Of a DNA stretch of 39,788 nt, positions 6,588 to 14,583 are shown in pieces. Each line of letters starts with the position of its first letter. Within the stretch, counting starts at the first letter, position 1. The notes under the pieces were generated by a model that made no database searches, was not told where the DNA came from, and saw only the letters and a program-made list of their open reading frames with translations. The DNA is from JBCBGF01 sp038526915 (lineage in GTDB: Bacteria; Pseudomonadota; Alphaproteobacteria; Rhodobacterales; Rhodobacteraceae). The translations under genes were made by a program, and so were the position numbers. The DNA is taken from the NCBI GenBank assembly GCA_038526915.1, contig JBCBGF010000015.1, positions 1-39,788 on the forward strand. The letters run 5' to 3'.

Positions 6588-8408
6588 ATGGCAGCTTCCT
6601 CGGCCACGCTGGCCCGGCAGTACGGGCTGATCTCCAGCTACAAGGACGTGTTGGGCCGGCGCATCAGCATGCGGGCGGCGACGCGGGATGCGCTGCTCGG
6701 CGCCATGGGGGCCGGGGCTGTGCCGCCACCGCGACAGATCCCGGATTATGTGATCGCGACGCCGGGCGAGGCGCCGAATTTGGACCTGTCGGGTGCGTGG
6801 GCGCTGACGTTGGAAAACGGGCAGATGCAGGAGGGGCGCGGGCCCTTGCCACCGCTCGATCTGGGGCGGCATCGGGTCGAGGCGGGGGGAGAGACCTGTT
6901 GGCTCATCGTGGCCCCGGCGGCGTTGGCCTTGCCGGAGAAGACTTGGGGCGTCACCGCGCCGCTTTATGCGCTGCAGGGTCGGGCGCGCGGGGGGATCGG
7001 CAGTTACAGTGACTTGGCGGTGGCGGCGGAGGCTTTGGCCGGGGTCGGGGCACAGTTTTTGGGCATCAACCCGGTCCATGCGGGCTTTCCCGGCGATCCG
7101 GCGGCGTTCAGCCCCTATTCCCCGTCCCACCGGCGGCGGCTGAGCGTGCAGCATGTGCGGTTTGAGGGCGAAGCTGAGGTGCCGCCCGCTGACCTGATCG
7201 ACTACCCCGCCGCCCGCACCGCGCATCGCGCCGCCGCCGAGGCCGCCTTTGCCACGCGGGAGGCCGACCCGGCCTTTGACGCCTGGCGTGCAGAGGAAGG
7301 CCCGTCGCTCGAACGCTTCGCGACCTATGAAGCACTGGCCGAGCGGTTTGGGCCCTATTGGGGGGATTGGCCAGCCGAGATGCAGTCGCCCGATACCGAC
7401 GAGGTTCGGCGTTTTGCCGCCGCTGAGGCCCATCGGATCACTTACCACGTCTGGCTCCAATACCTCGCCGACCGCCAACTGGCCGAGGCCGCTGAGGCCG
7501 CGCATCGTGCGGGCATGCGCCATGGCCTTTACCTCGATCTCGCTGTCGGCACCCATCCGCACGGGGCGGAGACCTGGTCTGAGTCGGATGCCTTTGCCCA
7601 AGGCGTCTCGCTCGGCGCGCCGCCCGATGCCTTTGCGACTGATGGCCAGCGCTGGAACCTCGCCCCGTTCAACCCGCGCGCGCTGATCCAGACGGGATTT
7701 GAGGCGCTGGCCAGCACGCTGCGCTGTCAGTTGCGCCACGCGCGGCTTCTTAGGATCGACCATATCCTGGGGTTCGAGCGCGCGTTCTGGGTGCCCGAGG
7801 GGGGCGTGCCGGGGGGCTATGTGCGGATGCCGCGCGATGCGATGCTGGCCGTGGTCCGGCTGGAGGCGGCGCGGGCAGGGGCGACGATCGTGGGCGAGGA
7901 TCTGGGGAACATTCCGCACGGGCTGCGCGGGGCCTTGGCGGCGTCGGGGATCCTGAGTTGCCGGGTTGCGATGTTCGAGGGCGGGCGGGCGGCAGAGGAC
8001 TATCCCGAGGCGGCGCTCGCGTCCTTTGGCACGCATGATCTGCCGACCTGGGCGGGATGGCGACAGGGGGCGGATATCGCGTTGCGGGACGCGTTGGGCA
8101 GCATCGACGCCGAAGCCGCCGCCCAAGCGCAGCGGGACAGGGCGGCGGATGTGGCCAGACTCGACGCAGCGACGGGGGATACCTCTGGCGCGGTGGATGC
8201 GATGCACAGGTTTCTCGCGGAGACACCGGCCCGGCTGGTGGCCCTGCAGATCGAGGATATCCTCGGGATTGCCGAGCAACCCAACCTGCCCGGAACCGTG
8301 GACGAATACCCCAACTGGCGGCGCACCCTACCGGTGGCGGCGGGCGATCTTGGGGAAGACCCAAAGGTCCAGCGCGCGGCGGCGGTGATGCGCCGGGCGG
8401 GGCGGTGA
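6588..8408 (+). CDS. malQ: 4-alpha-glucanotransferase (amylomaltase, GH77)
   Basis: A 606-residue cytoplasmic amylomaltase that transfers α-1,4-glucan segments between maltodextrins and releases glucose, for glycogen or maltodextrin use. The GH77 motifs are intact: nucleophile D391 in RIDHILGF, acid/base E437 in VGEDLG, and transition-state stabiliser D484 in GTHDLPT. The supporting motifs GLYLDLAVG (313-321) and the RWNLAPFNP loop (355-363) are also present. The length fits the proteobacterial type with an N-terminal extension. A weak GGGACAC site precedes the ATG. No other glycogen genes (glg cluster) lie next to it; downstream come the Kdo genes after 43 bases. I see no frameshift. Confidence 0.93.
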   Translation: MAASSATLARQYGLISSYKDVLGRRISMRAATRDALLGAMGAGAVPPPRQIPDYVIATPGEAPNLDLSGAWALTLENGQMQEGRGPLPPLDLGRHRVEAGGETCWLIVAPAALALPEKTWGVTAPLYALQGRARGGIGSYSDLAVAAEALAGVGAQFLGINPVHAGFPGDPAAFSPYSPSHRRRLSVQHVRFEGEAEVPPADLIDYPAARTAHRAAAEAAFATREADPAFDAWRAEEGPSLERFATYEALAERFGPYWGDWPAEMQSPDTDEVRRFAAAEAHRITYHVWLQYLADRQLAEAAEAAHRAGMRHGLYLDLAVGTHPHGAETWSESDAFAQGVSLGAPPDAFATDGQRWNLAPFNPRALIQTGFEALASTLRCQLRHARLLRIDHILGFERAFWVPEGGVPGGYVRMPRDAMLAVVRLEAARAGATIVGEDLGNIPHGLRGALAASGILSCRVAMFEGGRAAEDYPEAALASFGTHDLPTWAGWRQGADIALRDALGSIDAEAAAQAQRDRAADVARLDAATGDTSGAVDAMHRFLAETPARLVALQIEDILGIAEQPNLPGTVDEYPNWRRTLPVAAGDLGEDPKVQRAAAVMRRAGR

Positions 8409-8451
8409 CACCCTCTGGCCACTCTGCCCCCTGCGGCGTATAGGACCGTCC

Positions 8452-9435
8452 ATGACGACACCCCCCCATATCGACGATGCCACGCTTGAGGCGCTGTGCG
8501 ACCGCGCGATGCTGGATGAGGCAGCGGCGATTGCCGCTTTCGCTAAGGCCGACACCGCCGAGATCGCCCAGGCCGCCCGGATGATCCATGCCGCGAAAGG
8601 CCCGCTGATCGTGGCGGGCATCGGCAAGTCGGGGCATATCGCGACCAAAATCGCCTCGACCTTTCGCTCCATCGGGCGGTCGGCCACGTTCTTACATGCC
8701 GCTGAGGCGAGCCACGGCGATCTGGGCCTGATCGCGGAAGATAGTGTGGTGCTGATCCTGTCGAACTCAGGCGAGACGACGGAACTGTCGGACCTGATCC
8801 ACTATTGCCGCGTCCACGGGCACCCGATCATTGCACTGACCGCGACCAAGGAAAACACGCTCTCGCGCGCCGCCGAGATCACCATCGCCTATGGGCCGGT
8901 GACGGAAGTTTGCCCCAACGGTCTGGCCCCCACCACTTCGACCACCCTGTCGCTGGCCATCGGCGACGCGCTTGCGGTAGGCGTCACGCACCTGCTGGGC
9001 ACCGCGCCCGATGACTTCCGCCGCTATCATCCCGGCGGCAAGCTGGGCACGATGCTGTTGACCGTGCGCGAGTTGATGCATACGGGCGATGAGTTGCCCT
9101 TTGTGGGACCGGATGCCGCGATGTCGGAAACCGTGGCGGTGATGGCCGAAAAGGCGCTGGGCGTGGCCTTGGTGCGCGATGGGGGCGAGGTGACGGGGAT
9201 CATCACCGATGGCGATATGCGCCGCCATGCGAAAGACCTGTGGAACGCGCGGGCGGGCGATATCGCCACTGCCAACCCTGTATTTGTCGAGGCGGATGCG
9301 CTCGCGGCAGAAGCGGTGCGCCTGATGACCAGCACCGGCAACGGCATCACCAGCTGCGTGGTGCGCGAGGCCGATGGGCGGTTCGCGGGCTTCCTGCATA
9401 TCCATGACTGCCTGCGCGCGGGTGTTGTTGCGTGA
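8452..9435 (+). CDS. KpsF/GutQ-type sugar-phosphate isomerase (arabinose-5-phosphate isomerase)
   Basis: A 327-residue protein with an N-terminal SIS domain (about 40-175; IVAGIGKSGHIATKIA and the phosphate-binding ILSNSGET) and two C-terminal CBS domains (about 205-325; the ITDGDMRRH motif is typical). It converts ribulose-5-phosphate to arabinose-5-phosphate, the first step to Kdo of lipopolysaccharide or capsule. The last codons overlap the kdsB start as GTGA, so the two enzymes of one pathway are translationally coupled. This context strongly favours a Kdo role over GutQ-type sugar-alcohol use. Whether it is the main KdsD or a capsule-specific KpsF cannot be told without the rest of the genome. 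Confidence 0.92.
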   Translation: MTTPPHIDDATLEALCDRAMLDEAAAIAAFAKADTAEIAQAARMIHAAKGPLIVAGIGKSGHIATKIASTFRSIGRSATFLHAAEASHGDLGLIAEDSVVLILSNSGETTELSDLIHYCRVHGHPIIALTATKENTLSRAAEITIAYGPVTEVCPNGLAPTTSTTLSLAIGDALAVGVTHLLGTAPDDFRRYHPGGKLGTMLLTVRELMHTGDELPFVGPDAAMSETVAVMAEKALGVALVRDGGEVTGIITDGDMRRHAKDLWNARAGDIATANPVFVEADALAAEAVRLMTSTGNGITSCVVREADGRFAGFLHIHDCLRAGVVA

Positions 9436-10205
9436 GCGTGATCGTCCTGATCCCGGCGCGCTATGCCTCGTCGCGTTATCCGGGCAAACCTTTGGTCGTG
9501 CTGAAGGGTGCCGACGGGGAAAAGACGCTGATCCAGCGGACGTGGGAGACTGGGCGCGGAGTGCCAGGTGTGGACCAGGTGCTGGTTGCCACCGATGACG
9601 ACCGAATCGCGGACGCGGTGCGGGGGTTTGGCGGCGATGTGGTGATGACCTCGGAAGACTGCGCGAACGGTACGGAGCGATGCGCCGATGCGATCGAGCG
9701 GATGGGGGTGACGCCGGAGATTGTCGTAAATCTTCAAGGCGATGCGCCGCTGACCCCACCGTGGTTTCTGGAAGACCTGATCGCGGGCCTGCGCGCGCGG
9801 CCCGACCTGGGCGTCGCGACCCCGGTCTTGAAGTGTGACGCCGAGACCTATCGCCACTTCCGCGAGGATCGCGCGGCGGGGCGTGTGGGCGGGACGACGG
9901 CGGTCTTCGCGGGTGATGGGCGGGCGCTCTACTTCTCAAAGGAAGTGATTCCGTTTCTGCCCGAGGGCGCTGAGGCCGACCCGCCGGTTTATCACCATGT
10001 CGGCGTTTATGCGTATCGGCCCGAGGCGCTGGGCCGCTATGTCGGGTGGCCTGCGGGGCCGCTGGAGCGGAACGAGGGGTTGGAGCAGTTGCGGTTTCTG
10101 GAGAACGGCGAGGACGTTCTGTGCGTTGAGGTCGAGGGCCGGGGGCGGGTGTTCTGGGAGCTCAACAACCCCGTCGACGTCGCGCGGATTGAAAGCGTGC
10201 TCTGA
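9432..10205 (+). CDS. kdsB: 3-deoxy-manno-octulosonate cytidylyltransferase (CMP-Kdo synthetase)
   Basis: A 257-residue cytoplasmic nucleotidyltransferase that activates Kdo with CTP to CMP-Kdo for addition to lipid A or capsule. The N-terminal IPARYASSRYPGKPL loop binds CTP. The metal-binding NLQGDAPL motif corresponds to the canonical VQGDEP, with an A for E change. HVGVYAYRPEAL and the C-terminal LNNPVDVARIE segment are also typical. It starts at GTG, overlapping the isomerase gene by four bases. A short hairpin and a REP-like repeat follow the stop and may end transcription. Confidence 0.93.
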   Translation: MSVIVLIPARYASSRYPGKPLVVLKGADGEKTLIQRTWETGRGVPGVDQVLVATDDDRIADAVRGFGGDVVMTSEDCANGTERCADAIERMGVTPEIVVNLQGDAPLTPPWFLEDLIAGLRARPDLGVATPVLKCDAETYRHFREDRAAGRVGGTTAVFAGDGRALYFSKEVIPFLPEGAEADPPVYHHVGVYAYRPEALGRYVGWPAGPLERNEGLEQLRFLENGEDVLCVEVEGRGRVFWELNNPVDVARIESVL

Positions 10206-10206
10206 G

Positions 10207-10249
10207 CCGGGGCGCTGCCCCGGACCCCGGGATATTTCTGGACCAAAGA
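10207..10249. repeat. REP-like intergenic repeat, copy 1
   Basis: The unit is a hairpin CCGGGGC-GCT-GCCCCGG (10207-10223) followed by a 21-base box at 10229-10249 beginning GGGATATTTC and ending GACCAAAGA. The same box, differing at one base, occurs inverted at 27152-27172, and a diverged forward copy is at 27124-27144. It sits just after kdsB and may act as a terminator or as a dispersed REP/BIME-type element. Confidence 0.65.
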
Positions 10250-10287
10250 TATTGTGAGGGGCAGGGCGCTTGGGTAGCGTGTGCCTC

Positions 10288-11568
10288 ATGTCCCAGGATG
10301 AGGCCCTATCTACCGCCGTGGAGGCGCGGCGCGATGCGCTCGTCGCGCTGACGCAAGACCTGATCCGCATCCCCACGCTGAACCCGCCGGGCGAGAACTA
10401 TCGCGAGATATGCGAGTATCTGGAGGCGCGGCTGGCCCCCATGGGCTTTGCCTGCGAGCTGTTGCGGGCGGTGGGGACACCGGGCGACAGCGAGGCCTAT
10501 CCCCGTTGGAACATCGTGGCGCGGCGTGAAGGGGTGGGGCCGGGGGAGTGTGTGCATTTCAACAGCCACACCGATGTGGTCGAGGTGGGCCATGGCTGGA
10601 CGACCGATCCGTTCGGCGGCGAGGTGAAGGACGGCCGTGTCTTCGGGCGCGGGGCGTGTGACATGAAGGGGGGCCTTGCGGCCTCGATCATCGCGGTGGA
10701 AGCGTTTCTGGAGGCCGTGCCCGAGTGGCAGGGCGCGATCGAGATCAGCGGGACGGCGGATGAGGAAACCGGCGGGTATGGCGGCGTGGCCTGGTTGGCG
10801 GAGCGGGGGTATTTTGACCCCGCGCGTGTGGGCCATGTGATCATCCCAGAACCCCTGAACAAGGATCGCATCTGTCTGGGCCATCGCGGGGTCTGGTGGG
10901 CCGAGATTGAGACGAAGGGGCGGATTGCCCATGGCTCGATGCCATTCCTCGGCGATTGCGCGGTGCGGCATATGGGGGCGGTGCTGGCGGAGATGGAGGA
11001 ACATCTGTTCCCGCTTCTGGCGTCGAAACGCACCGAGATGCCGGTCGTGCCCGAGGGTGCGCGGCAGTCGACGCTGAACATCAATTCGATCCATGGAGGT
11101 GAGGCAGAGCAGGCCGACGATTTCACGGGTTTCCCGGCGCCTTGCGTCCCCGACCGATGCCGGATCATCATCGACCGGCGGTTTTTGATCGAGGAGAGCA
11201 TTGACGACGTGAAGGGCGAGGTGCGCGATCTGCTGGAACGGGTGAAGGCGGAGCGGCCCGAGTTCTCTTATGAGATCCGCGAGTTGCATGAGGTACTGCC
11301 CTCCATGGCCGACCGCGATGCGCCTGTGGTGCAGACCACGGCGGCGGCGATTGAGCGGGTGTTGGAGCGCACGCCCGAGTTCGTCTGTTCGCCCGGCACC
11401 TATGACCAGAAGCATATCGACCGGATCGGGCGGCTGAAGAATTGCATCGCCTATGGGCCGGGGATCCTGGACCTGGCGCATCAGCCCGACGAATGGGTGG
11501 GGATCGACGATATGGTGGACAGCGCCAAGGTGATGGCGCTGGTGTTGGGCGATCTGCTGAAGGGCTAG
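10288..11568 (+). CDS. M20 family metallopeptidase (ArgE/DapE-type deacylase)
   Basis: A 426-residue di-zinc deacylase related to acetylornithine deacetylase and succinyl-diaminopimelate desuccinylase. Ligand motifs appear in order: FNSHTDVV (His and catalytic Asp), RGACDMKGG (bridging Asp), TADEETGG (catalytic Glu-Glu), IPEP, and the late His in TYDQKHID. A dimerisation domain fills the centre (about 190-300). The set is complete, so it is likely active. No arginine or lysine biosynthesis gene is adjacent, so the substrate is open. The ATG at 10288 lacks a clear ribosome site, while an in-frame TTG at 10270 has GAGGGG upstream; the start is uncertain by six codons. The 3' end overlaps the convergent gene. 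Confidence 0.88.
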   Translation: MSQDEALSTAVEARRDALVALTQDLIRIPTLNPPGENYREICEYLEARLAPMGFACELLRAVGTPGDSEAYPRWNIVARREGVGPGECVHFNSHTDVVEVGHGWTTDPFGGEVKDGRVFGRGACDMKGGLAASIIAVEAFLEAVPEWQGAIEISGTADEETGGYGGVAWLAERGYFDPARVGHVIIPEPLNKDRICLGHRGVWWAEIETKGRIAHGSMPFLGDCAVRHMGAVLAEMEEHLFPLLASKRTEMPVVPEGARQSTLNINSIHGGEAEQADDFTGFPAPCVPDRCRIIIDRRFLIEESIDDVKGEVRDLLERVKAERPEFSYEIRELHEVLPSMADRDAPVVQTTAAAIERVLERTPEFVCSPGTYDQKHIDRIGRLKNCIAYGPGILDLAHQPDEWVGIDDMVDSAKVMALVLGDLLKG

Positions 11569-12059
11569 CTGCCCGGGGTCAGGTGGGCCGCGAAATGCGC
11601 GCGCAACTCGTCGCGTTGGCGGACCCCTTCGAGGATCTGCCGCACCTGTCCATCACCGTCGAGCAACACAAGCGTCACATGCTGGACGCGATGCCGGGCG
11701 GCGAAGGCGCTGCCCTCATCGGAGTGGATGTTGGCGACAAGGTAGTTGACCGCATCCTTGTCAAAGGCGCGGAGCGCTTTGCGCGTCTCCCGCTGCAACT
11801 CGGTACACATCGCACAGGTCGGGTCGTGGATCTGGACGATGGAGGGCGTGCCGTTGCCGATCTTGGTGAGGTCCTGTTCAGCCACTGTTGCACGGACGGC
11901 ATTGACCGAGAACACACCCGCGCCGCCCAGCACCACGGCCCCAATCGCCCCGTTGCGGATCAGGGTCAGGGTCTTGCGCCGGTCGGCGGAGGCCGGGGCG
12001 ACCTCTTGCGGCTTTTGTGACTTGCGGGCCTTGGCCCTAGCTTTTCCCGATTTCTTCAT
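11565..12059 (-). CDS. Membrane-anchored thioredoxin-like protein
   Basis: A 164-residue protein with a highly basic N-terminus (KKSGKARAKARKS), a single membrane helix (about 33-55) and a periplasmic thioredoxin-like domain. The putative active site is C82-A-M-C85 in HDPTCAMCTEL. The usual cis-proline loop before strand 4 reads QHVTLVLLDG, with no proline, so classical thioredoxin activity is uncertain. The domain may instead be structural or a specialised reductase. A longer frame begins at 12218, but the ATG at 12059 has GGGAG four bases upstream and places the basic tail and helix as expected. It is convergent with the M20 gene and divergent from the peptide-binding gene. Confidence 0.75.
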   Translation of the reverse strand: MKKSGKARAKARKSQKPQEVAPASADRRKTLTLIRNGAIGAVVLGGAGVFSVNAVRATVAEQDLTKIGNGTPSIVQIHDPTCAMCTELQRETRKALRAFDKDAVNYLVANIHSDEGSAFAARHRVQHVTLVLLDGDGQVRQILEGVRQRDELRAHFAAHLTPGS

Positions 12060-12218
12060 CGCGCGCTCCCGAGATTTCCGCCGATCATCCCGACCGCGCG
12101 GCAGCGCGCCAATCACAAGCGATGACATCCGCGTGACCCCGGGCATTTCGGCCTGGGGTTTCCAAAAGCGTAACCAGTGGGCTAGCCTTGCAAAAAAGGA
12201 ACACAGGGAGTCGTTCAA

Positions 12219-13694
12219 ATGTCTTCGCGCATCTTAGCCTCTGCGGCGGTGCTCGCGCTTGTCGCGGGTACGGCCTGGGCCCAGCAAACCGACATTACCA
12301 TCGGGATGCAGTTGGAACCCCCCAACCTCGATCCCACCGGCGGGGCCGCGGCGGCGATTGACGAGGTGGTCTATGCCAACATCTTCGAAGGGCTGACGCG
12401 GTATCAGGCCGATGGCTCCATCGCGCCGGCGCTGGCGGAGTCCTGGGAGATTTCTGAGGATGGGTTGGAATACACCTTCAATCTGCGCGAGGGCGTAACG
12501 TTTCATGATGGCACGACGTTTACCGCCGAAGACGTGAAGTTTTCGCTGGATCGCGCTCGGGCCGAAGATTCGACCAATGCGCAAAAGGCGCTGTTTGCCG
12601 GGATCGCCGAGGTGGAAGTGGTGGATGGCGCCACCGTCAAGGTGATCCTGTCGGCCCCCAATGGCGCGTTTCTGACCAACATGGCCTGGGGCGATGCGGT
12701 GATCGTGGCCCCGGAAAGCATCGAGACGGCAGCCACCAATCCCATCGGCACCGGCCCTTTCAAATTCGCCGAATGGGTGCAGGGGGATCGGGTCGAGTTG
12801 GAAGTGAACCCCGATTACTGGGGCGAGGCGCCTGCGCTTACGGCGGCGACGTTCAAGTTCATCTCTGATCCCACGGCGGCCTTTGCAGCGATGATGGCGG
12901 GCGATATCGACGCCTTCCCGGGTTACCCTGCGCCGGAAACGCTGGCGCAGTTTGAGGCCGATCCACGGTTCAAGCTGCTCATCGGGTCGACCGAGGGCGA
13001 GACAATCCTGTCCACCAACAACCAGGCCGAGGCCCTGTCGGACGTGCGCGTGCGCAAGGCCATTGCCCATGCGATCAACCGGCAGGAAATCATCGACGGT
13101 GCGATGTTCGGCTATGGCACGCCCATCGGCACGCATTTCGCGCCGCACAACCCCGATTACGTCGACCTGACCGGCCAATCGGCCCATGACCCCGAACTTG
13201 CGCGGTCGCTTCTGGCCGAGGCGGGGTATGCCGACGGGTTGACGTTGACACTGAAACTGCCGCCGCCGTCCTATGCCCGGCGCGGGGGGGAGATCATTGC
13301 CGCGCAACTGCGCGAAGTGGGGATCGAGACCGAGATTTCCAACCTCGAATGGGCGCAGTGGCTGGAACAGGTGTTCCGCGGCAAGGATTATGACCTGACC
13401 ATCGTCAGCCATACCGAGCCGATGGATATCAACATCTACGCCCGGCCCGAGTATTACTTCCAGTACGATAACCCCGATTTCCAGGAGATCATGGCCGAGC
13501 TTGATATCGCCACCGATCCGGCCGAGCGTTCGGAGCTTCTGAAATCCGCGCAACAGATCATCGCCGATGACTATGTTAACGGCTATCTGTTCCAGCTGGC
13601 GCGAACCGGGGTGGCCAATGCCGATATCGAAGGGCTGTGGCTGAACGCGCCGACCCAGGCCAATGACCTGACCGGGGTCCGCTGGACCAACTAA
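12219..13694 (+). CDS. Peptide ABC transporter substrate-binding protein (SBP family 5)
   Basis: A 491-residue periplasmic binding protein of the DppA/OppA family. A Sec signal peptide occupies residues 1-21, with cleavage expected after TAWA before QQTD. The mature protein shows the family-5 pattern: GLTRYQADGSIAPALAESWEIS, then YTFNLREGVTFHDGTTFTAEDVKFS, and RVRKAIAHAINRQEII in the second lobe. It captures di- or oligopeptides or related solutes. AGGGAG precedes the ATG. Family operons normally continue directly into the permeases, but here those begin 4.6 kb downstream at 18294. Two dyads follow the stop, so it is probably transcribed alone. Confidence 0.93.
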   Translation: MSSRILASAAVLALVAGTAWAQQTDITIGMQLEPPNLDPTGGAAAAIDEVVYANIFEGLTRYQADGSIAPALAESWEISEDGLEYTFNLREGVTFHDGTTFTAEDVKFSLDRARAEDSTNAQKALFAGIAEVEVVDGATVKVILSAPNGAFLTNMAWGDAVIVAPESIETAATNPIGTGPFKFAEWVQGDRVELEVNPDYWGEAPALTAATFKFISDPTAAFAAMMAGDIDAFPGYPAPETLAQFEADPRFKLLIGSTEGETILSTNNQAEALSDVRVRKAIAHAINRQEIIDGAMFGYGTPIGTHFAPHNPDYVDLTGQSAHDPELARSLLAEAGYADGLTLTLKLPPPSYARRGGEIIAAQLREVGIETEISNLEWAQWLEQVFRGKDYDLTIVSHTEPMDINIYARPEYYFQYDNPDFQEIMAELDIATDPAERSELLKSAQQIIADDYVNGYLFQLARTGVANADIEGLWLNAPTQANDLTGVRWTN

Positions 13695-13708
13695 ATTCCC
13701 CCCAAACG

Positions 13709-13736
13709 GGTGGCGGCGGCCCCGATTGCCGCCACC
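13709..13736 (+). terminator. Hairpin after the binding-protein gene
   Basis: GGTGGCGGC (13709-13717) pairs perfectly with GCCGCCACC (13728-13736) around a 10-base loop, 15 bases after the stop. There is no T-run, so termination or mRNA 3'-end protection is inferred. High SBP expression over downstream genes is often set by such stem-loops. Confidence 0.55.
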
Positions 13737-13740
13737 AACT

Positions 13741-13766
13741 GACCGCAATTCGTCCGAATTGCGGTC
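13741..13766. promoter_or_regulatory. Perfect 12-bp-arm dyad upstream of the BTLCP gene
   Basis: GACCGCAATTCG (13741-13752) and its exact reverse complement CGAATTGCGGTC (13755-13766) are separated by two bases. It lies 42 bases upstream of the protease ATG and 4 bases after the preceding hairpin. It could be an operator for a dimeric regulator or a cruciform/terminator; the two-base centre is too short for a good RNA loop without opening the inner pairs. Confidence 0.5.
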
Positions 13767-13808
13767 ACCTTCGTTTGGCAACGTCTCCTCGGGGGATGAG
13801 GAGCGTTT

Positions 13809-14489
13809 ATGGCCAGACATGGATATCAGACGGCGTTGTGCTTCAAGACGCGCCGGACCAACCCGGTGGATCGCGCGCGCCGGATCGTGCGCCGGGTTGT
13901 GCGGGCATCGGCCCTCTCTGCTGCCCTGATCATCTCAACCGCTGTCGTTGCCGAGGCCACCGGCCCGCAAACCGCAGCGCACCTGCCCACATTGCAACGC
14001 GTCGCGGCGCCGGACGGGTTCAACGGCGTGTGCCAGCGCTATGTGTGGGCTTGCGAAAACACCCGTTCGCGCGTCAAGTCGACCGAGGAACTGCTGCGGG
14101 TGGCCAGGTCAGTGAACCTGACAGTGAACCGCAGTTTCGATGAGGTTGCCGATCAGACGCAGTACAACCGCCAGGAATACTGGGCCTTGCCCACGTCGAT
14201 TGGCGGTGATTGCGAGGATTTTGCCCTGCTCAAGCGGCAGGAACTGATGGCGATGGGTGTGCCGGGCGAACGGCTGCTGATCGCAACCGTCCTGGATCGC
14301 CAGCGTCGGGCCCACGCGGTGCTGGTTTTGCGCACGGATCGGGGCGACATGGTTCTCGATAACCTGACCAATCGCATCAAGCACTGGTCGGCCACGGGCT
14401 ATACGTTCCTGCGGATGCAAGACCCCGATGCCCCGTCGCGCTGGAACGCGGTGTTTGCAGGTGGGGTGTTCGCCGAGGCGGGCGTCTGA
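13809..14489 (+). CDS. Transglutaminase-like cysteine protease (BTLCP/LapG-like)
   Basis: A 226-residue secreted cysteine protease of the bacterial transglutaminase-like (BTLCP, DUF920) family. A basic N-terminus and a hydrophobic segment (33-50, ending near VAEA) form an export signal. The catalytic triad is visible: C135 in GGDCEDFALLKR, H169 in RRAHAVLVL and D184 in MVLDNL. LapG of Pseudomonas, the best-studied member, is periplasmic and calcium-dependent. It releases large surface adhesins when not held by LapD. No LapD-like GGDEF/EAL gene is nearby. Convergent downstream lie two exported low-complexity proteins. GGAG precedes the ATG. The protease assignment is firm and the substrate is unknown. 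Confidence 0.9.
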   Translation: MARHGYQTALCFKTRRTNPVDRARRIVRRVVRASALSAALIISTAVVAEATGPQTAAHLPTLQRVAAPDGFNGVCQRYVWACENTRSRVKSTEELLRVARSVNLTVNRSFDEVADQTQYNRQEYWALPTSIGGDCEDFALLKRQELMAMGVPGERLLIATVLDRQRRAHAVLVLRTDRGDMVLDNLTNRIKHWSATGYTFLRMQDPDAPSRWNAVFAGGVFAEAGV

Positions 14490-14497
14490 TCGCACGA

Positions 14498-14522
14498 AAA
14501 TGGCCGGCAATGCCGGCCATTT
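14498..14522. terminator. Bidirectional terminator
   Basis: AAATGGCCGGC (14498-14508) pairs perfectly with GCCGGCCATTT (14512-14522) around the loop AAT. A-rich bases precede it and TTGGTACGTTTT follows. It lies between the convergent BTLCP gene and the 14584 gene and can serve both. Confidence 0.8.
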
Positions 14523-14583
14523 GGTACGTTTTCACTCGTTACACTGGTCGTAGCGTGGCCGAAGGCCCGCAGCGAGTATCCAG

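Noticed and set aside
5976..8279. A 767-codon minus-strand open frame opposite the DUF6455 and malQ genes
   Set aside because: It is antisense to malQ with its full set of GH77 motifs, and its product is Arg/Pro/Gly-rich with no domain. It is a high-GC shadow frame.
8767..9939. A 390-codon minus-strand frame across the isomerase and kdsB
   Set aside because: It spans two convincing overlapping genes on the other strand and has no family features.
12234..13820. A 528-codon minus-strand frame opposite the peptide-binding protein
   Set aside because: It is a shadow of a clear SBP gene; the product is rich in Gly, Arg and His and has no recognisable fold or ribosome site.
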